Shown piece by piece: positions 60,279 to 64,000 of a stretch of DNA of 64,000 nt (its first letter is position 1; every line of letters starts with the position of its first letter). This DNA is from Onthovicinus sp900555545. GTDB lineage: Bacteria; Bacillota; Clostridia; Oscillospirales; Acutalibacteraceae. The position numbers were made by a program, and so were the translations under genes. Below the pieces are notes generated by a model, which saw only the letters and a program-made list of their open reading frames with translations, made no database searches and had not been told where the DNA came from. The stretch spans positions 62,001 to 126,000 of the forward strand of contig CASFPX010000007.1 in NCBI GenBank assembly GCA_949296915.1, read 5' to 3'.

Positions 60279-61167
60279 TATTGCTGCTTCCGTGCTTGCA
60301 CGGCTGAAAAATAAAGCTGCTGAAAGCGGCAGGAGTTATCAGCTCTGCCTGCAGCTTTTTTGTCAGGAAGAATTTCTCCGTCGTTTGGAGAAATCCAAAT
60401 ATGCTGAAAATCTTGTGTTGAAAGGCGGACTGTTTCTTTATTCCTTGACTGACTTTGATAGTCGGGTAACGGTGGATGTTGATTTTCTTCTTCGGAAAGT
60501 ACCGAACACTCCAGAACAGCTAAAACCTGTACTGGAAGAAATCATATCCACGCCCACCGGCAATGATTTTATTACCTTTGAAATTAAAGATATTGCGCCC
60601 ATTGCAGTTGCAAAGAAATATGCCGGTATCGGAGCTTCTATCGTGGCTCGTATTAAAAATACACGAACGCCGTTTAGTATTGACTTCGGTGTGGGTGATG
60701 TTATCGTACCGAAACAGGAAAAGCGAAAAATCCCGACACAGCTTGATGATTTCACTGCGCCGGTAGTAAATACATATTCTCTTGAAACGACGATTGCTGA
60801 GAAAATAGACGCAATCCTTAGTCTGATGGAATTCTCCAGCCGAATGAAGGATTACTACGATATCTACTATCTTGCCAATAAATTTGATTTTGACGGCAAG
60901 GTGCTCACCGAAGCACTGAAGAAAACTTTTGAAAATCGTGGACACGCTTTTACGGTTGAACAGTTTGAACCGGTTATGAGCTTTGCAGACGATTCTGCTA
61001 TGCAGAAAAAATGGAAATCGTTCTGTCGGAAGATTGACACTCAAACTGATGATTTCAGAACAGTGCTTAGAACGATTAAAGTGTTTTTGACAGAACCGTT
61101 TACAGCGGCGGTCAAATGTGAAGAATTTACTAAAAAATGGTCTGCTGCTGATGGCGAGTGGATATGA
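60271..61167 (+). CDS. abiEii: AbiEii-type nucleotidyltransferase toxin
   Basis: A 298-residue nucleotidyltransferase of the AbiEii/MenA family. The active-site pattern is visible: LVLKGGLFLYSLTDFDSRVTVDVDFLL (GG..L and the Asp-x-Asp metal ligands), then IARIKNTRTPFSIDFGVGD and TYSLETTIAEKIDAIL. Such toxins modify tRNA or use GTP and give phage abortive infection. Adjacent AbiEi overlaps. A restriction-modification gene starts 16 bases after it, so this is a defence cluster. Confidence 0.9.
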   Translation: MADIAASVLARLKNKAAESGRSYQLCLQLFCQEEFLRRLEKSKYAENLVLKGGLFLYSLTDFDSRVTVDVDFLLRKVPNTPEQLKPVLEEIISTPTGNDFITFEIKDIAPIAVAKKYAGIGASIVARIKNTRTPFSIDFGVGDVIVPKQEKRKIPTQLDDFTAPVVNTYSLETTIAEKIDAILSLMEFSSRMKDYYDIYYLANKFDFDGKVLTEALKKTFENRGHAFTVEQFEPVMSFADDSAMQKKWKSFCRKIDTQTDDFRTVLRTIKVFLTEPFTAAVKCEEFTKKWSAADGEWI

Positions 61168-61182
61168 TAGGAGAAATAGAAA

Positions 61183-63000
61183 ATGATTAGAACAGATATG
61201 ATTTCAACTGTTGGCAGAGCTTATCTTACCAGCAATATTGAGAATGACGAATATAGCTATCCGAAAGCTTTTTCCGAATCATCTTTGACATTTGTTCCTA
61301 TTCGAAATAGTGCAGGTCGTGCATTTGAAAAATTGGATATTCGCTTTGTTAAAGACAATGTTACGGTACTCATTGAAACGAAACAGAACTTTACAAAAGC
61401 CGATGAAGAACAATTATCTGCTTATGTAGAATACGAGAAAGCACTTACAGGAAATAAGACAGTTGCTATTTTAGCGAATACTGTAAACGATAATGTAAAA
61501 GTGTGGCGAGGCGTTGTTTCTGACAGCGATCTTATGCCAAAAGAAACAGCTCTTCGATCTATGGATGAATATGTTGACTTTTACACATCCAAAATCAATG
61601 ATAAAGAAAAGGTGATGCAGAACACTTATAAACTTAATGAAATGCTGCATCGCCACAGCATTCCTGAAAAATTGAGAAGTCAGTTTGTTGGTACTTGTCT
61701 TCTTGCTCTGAAAAATGGTTTGGACTATTCAACTCCTTCTTTAACGGCTGCACAAATAAGGACAAGAATAAAAGAAGTTCTTGAAGAATTGTTGAATTCG
61801 GATATTAATAAGGCTGAGAAACTTGCCTTATTAAACCGTAATGTATTAGGAGACCAATATGTCCGACAATTGAGTATTGCCGCTTTCAGAGAAATTTTGA
61901 AATTTATTGAAGATAACATACTCCCTTTTATCAATGACAAGAGCACCTCTGGGCAGGATTTGCTTAACTTGTTCTTTGTTACCTTTAACAAGTATGTTGG
62001 CAAGTCTGATAGAAACCAAGCTTTTACGCCGGATCATATTACCGATTTTATGGCAAAAATCACCGGAGTGAATAAACATTCAATTGTCCTTGATCCCTGT
62101 TGCGGCAGTGGCTCCTTCTTAGTGAGGGCAATGACGCAAGCGTTAGATGACTGCGCTACTGCCATCGAACAGGAACATGTGAAGAAGCACCAGATATTCG
62201 GTATTGAATTTGATGAAAACATCTATGGGCTTGCCACTACGAACATGCTGATTCACTCGGATGGGAATTCAAATATCAGGCAGGGAAGTTGCTTTGATTT
62301 AGCTGATTGGATTAAAGAAGCGAAACCAAACATCATTCTGATGAATCCGCCGTATAACGGTCAGCGCATTCATTTACCCAAGAAATATGTTGCTACTTGG
62401 TCAAAGGACAAAAAGGAAGATCCTTCAAAAGGATTATATTTTGTTAAATACATTGCTGACACGCTTAATTCCATCAACCACCAAGCGAAACTGGCGGTAT
62501 TACTTCCTGTCGCCTGTGCTATCGGAACAAGCGGGGAAATTGCCCGTTTGAAGCGTGAAATATTGGAAGAAAACACACTCGACGCCGTATTTACTCTGCC
62601 AAATGAAATTTTTTATCCCGGCGCAAGTGCTTCTGCCTGTTGTATGGTGTTCAAAATCGGCACGAAACATAATGATGTTTCCAACCCTGATACTTTTTTT
62701 GGATATTGCAAAGATGATGGGTTTAAAAAGAAGAAAAATCTGGGTCGTGTCGAGCAAATTGATACTGGTACAGGCAAGAGCAAATGGGTAGAAATTGAGC
62801 GTGAATGGATTGAGCTATATCGTAACAGACGCTCTGTAGATGGCCTTTCCGCAACCCACAAAGTTAGCGGCGATGATGAGTGGCTTTGTGAAGCTTATAT
62901 GAAAACGGATTATACTAAGTTGACAGAACAGGATTTTCAACAGACGATCAATGATTATCTTGCTTACCTTGTGAAGGAAGGACATATTTATGAAGCTTAA
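61183..63000 (+). CDS. Nuclease-methylase fusion (BcgI/type I-like RM subunit)
   Basis: A 605-residue protein. The N-terminal ~130 residues look like a PD-(D/E)xK nuclease of the HsdR-N type: Asp52 in LDIRF and Glu65-x-Lys67 in LIETKQ. A helical linker follows (~150-260), then an N6-adenine methylase with motif I DPCCGSGSF (Asp304) and motif IV NPPY (Asn388). Nuclease and methylase in one chain plus a separate specificity gene is the type IIG/BcgI-like layout. The specificity gene starts inside its last codons. AbiE genes precede it. Confidence 0.88.
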   Translation: MIRTDMISTVGRAYLTSNIENDEYSYPKAFSESSLTFVPIRNSAGRAFEKLDIRFVKDNVTVLIETKQNFTKADEEQLSAYVEYEKALTGNKTVAILANTVNDNVKVWRGVVSDSDLMPKETALRSMDEYVDFYTSKINDKEKVMQNTYKLNEMLHRHSIPEKLRSQFVGTCLLALKNGLDYSTPSLTAAQIRTRIKEVLEELLNSDINKAEKLALLNRNVLGDQYVRQLSIAAFREILKFIEDNILPFINDKSTSGQDLLNLFFVTFNKYVGKSDRNQAFTPDHITDFMAKITGVNKHSIVLDPCCGSGSFLVRAMTQALDDCATAIEQEHVKKHQIFGIEFDENIYGLATTNMLIHSDGNSNIRQGSCFDLADWIKEAKPNIILMNPPYNGQRIHLPKKYVATWSKDKKEDPSKGLYFVKYIADTLNSINHQAKLAVLLPVACAIGTSGEIARLKREILEENTLDAVFTLPNEIFYPGASASACCMVFKIGTKHNDVSNPDTFFGYCKDDGFKKKKNLGRVEQIDTGTGKSKWVEIEREWIELYRNRRSVDGLSATHKVSGDDEWLCEAYMKTDYTKLTEQDFQQTINDYLAYLVKEGHIYEA

Positions 63001-64000
63001 TGTAGAAAATTGGAAAGAATTTAAGCTGACTGATATTTTCATCTTAAAAGGAGGCTTTTATAATAAAAAGCCTGAGCACCTAGTAGCGGGAAGAATACCA
63101 TTTCTTGCTTCAACCGAATCAAATAACGGTATTACAGAATACTACTCGTTAGAAGACATTAGTATGTGGGACAAGGTTGGTAACCCCGACAATACTTTAG
63201 AGAAGAAAATATACAAAGGTAATTGTATCACTGTAACAGTGAATGGGTCTGTATGTAACGCTTTTTACCAGAGTGAAGATTTTACTTGTAGTCATGATAT
63301 TACGGCTTTATATCCAATAAATCACAAATTGAACTCTTTGCAAGCTTTATTTATCTGTACCATAATTATGAAGGAAAAATATCGTTGGAGCTATGGACGG
63401 AAACCTCACGATGTTAAAAAATTTGGCAAATCTATTATTAAGCTTCCAGTCACGACCACTGGTGCTGTTGACTGGGATTTTATGGATGAATATATTAGAC
63501 TATTAAAGTGCCGCCCGGTAACCACAGCTAATCGCAGTGGCAACAAATCACATACGCTTGATGTCGCATCATGGAAAGAGTTTTGTGTAGGAGATTTGTT
63601 TGAAGTAAAAAAAGGCAAAAGGCTTACTTCCAACGAACAAACCGATGGTGAAACTCCATACATCGGGGCGATTGATTCAAACAACGGCGTGGCTAATTAT
63701 ATTGGGCAAGCTGCTATCCACGACGGTAATACCATTTCTTTAAGTTACAATGGATCTGTTGGAGAGGCTTTTTATCAGCCAAGAGCATTCTGGGCAACTG
63801 ATGACGTAAATGTACTGTATTTCAAAGAGGAAAACGGAATTCCTTTCAATAAATATATCGCCTTGTTTATATGCGCTGTACTTCGTCAAGAAAAGTACCG
63901 TTATTCATATGGACGAAAATGGGTGCTTGAAAGTATGCGCTCTACCGTAATAAAGTTGCCTTCAAAAGATAATAAACCTGACTTTGATTTTATGGAAAAC
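62990..64000 (+). CDS. Specificity (S/TRD) subunit, cut off by window end
   Basis: An open frame from ATG 62990 to the last base, at least 337 residues with no stop. It has two similar halves: WKEFKLTDIF to SYGRK (residues ~8-150) and WKEFCVGDLFEVKKG to YGRKW (~186-325), each a target recognition domain of the type seen in HsdS/BcgI-B proteins. Repeated FYQ and YGRK segments mark the pseudo-symmetry. It overlaps the RM gene by 11 bases. It determines the DNA sequence recognised; the target cannot be deduced. Confidence 0.88.
   Translation, partial: MKLNVENWKEFKLTDIFILKGGFYNKKPEHLVAGRIPFLASTESNNGITEYYSLEDISMWDKVGNPDNTLEKKIYKGNCITVTVNGSVCNAFYQSEDFTCSHDITALYPINHKLNSLQALFICTIIMKEKYRWSYGRKPHDVKKFGKSIIKLPVTTTGAVDWDFMDEYIRLLKCRPVTTANRSGNKSHTLDVASWKEFCVGDLFEVKKGKRLTSNEQTDGETPYIGAIDSNNGVANYIGQAAIHDGNTISLSYNGSVGEAFYQPRAFWATDDVNVLYFKEENGIPFNKYIALFICAVLRQEKYRYSYGRKWVLESMRSTVIKLPSKDNKPDFDFMEN

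Noticed and set aside
1..64000. CRISPR arrays, rRNA, tRNA genes, insertion sequences or phage structural genes
   Set aside because: Reading all intergenic regions showed no regularly spaced repeats, no tRNA T-loop pattern, and no transposase or phage gene.

Overview
The window looks like chromosome from a Gram-positive anaerobe of the Clostridia (Oscillospirales/Eubacteriales-type gut commensal). Reasons: GC-rich genes with strong AGGAGG ribosome sites, sigma-A type promoters, frequent TTG/GTG starts, GHKL/LytTR two-component systems, a perfect CIRCE element, YheH/YheI-type ABC exporters, an ftsE-ftsX-M23-S41 cluster and DUF1846/DUF4830 proteins. No 16S gene or other taxon-decisive marker is present, so the genus is left open.

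Layout. 0-5 kb: a partial secreted FIVAR-type protein, a possible 6S-like RNA, a CofE-like ligase, a coupled small-protein/HTH pair and a radical SAM enzyme. 5-11 kb: an ECF sigma unit with two membrane proteins, then a heterodimeric multidrug-type ABC exporter. 11.2-15 kb: glycolytic genes pgk, tpiA, gpmI. 15-18.8 kb: an Agr-like quorum-sensing block (LytTR regulator, GHKL kinase, AgrD-like peptide) followed by a secreted bacteriocin-like protein and a four-helix membrane protein. 18.8-23.2 kb: MarR/MATE, a methyltransferase, GrpB and Hsp20 under CIRCE. 23.3-28.6 kb: a second LytTR/GHKL pair followed by two ABC exporters. 29-34 kb: phosphoesterase, GH20 hexosaminidase, amidohydrolase, TypA. 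34-41 kb: GPH symporter, XRE regulator, then glpK, an Ldh2-type dehydrogenase and malic enzyme behind a probable attenuator. 41-47 kb: the FtsEX/peptidoglycan hydrolase cluster. 47-53 kb: PucR-type regulator, pseudouridine synthase, DUF4830, pyrG, DUF1846. 53-57 kb: a LysR-controlled redox operon. 57-59 kb: an XRE-aminotransferase fusion. 59.3 kb to the end: an AT-richer defence island with AbiEi/AbiEii and a nuclease-methylase plus specificity subunit.

The most interesting part is 14.99-18.7 kb. Two 9-bp repeats exactly 21 bp apart sit just upstream of a -35-like TTGACT before the AgrD-like gene. A related, inverted and more degenerate pair precedes the regulator gene. This suggests a peptide-sensing circuit controlling a secreted antimicrobial-like protein, with no AgrB in the window. 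A second LytTR pair is followed by an ABC operon preceded by another 21-bp phased repeat.

Other notable points: an S41 protease homologue in the ftsEX cluster that has lost both catalytic residues, an FtsE with a long charged tail, a terminator-like hairpin between the glpK promoter and gene, self-operator-like repeats before the XRE-aminotransferase, and a short guaA-3'-end-like remnant at 59.33 kb that may be the attachment scar of the terminal island.
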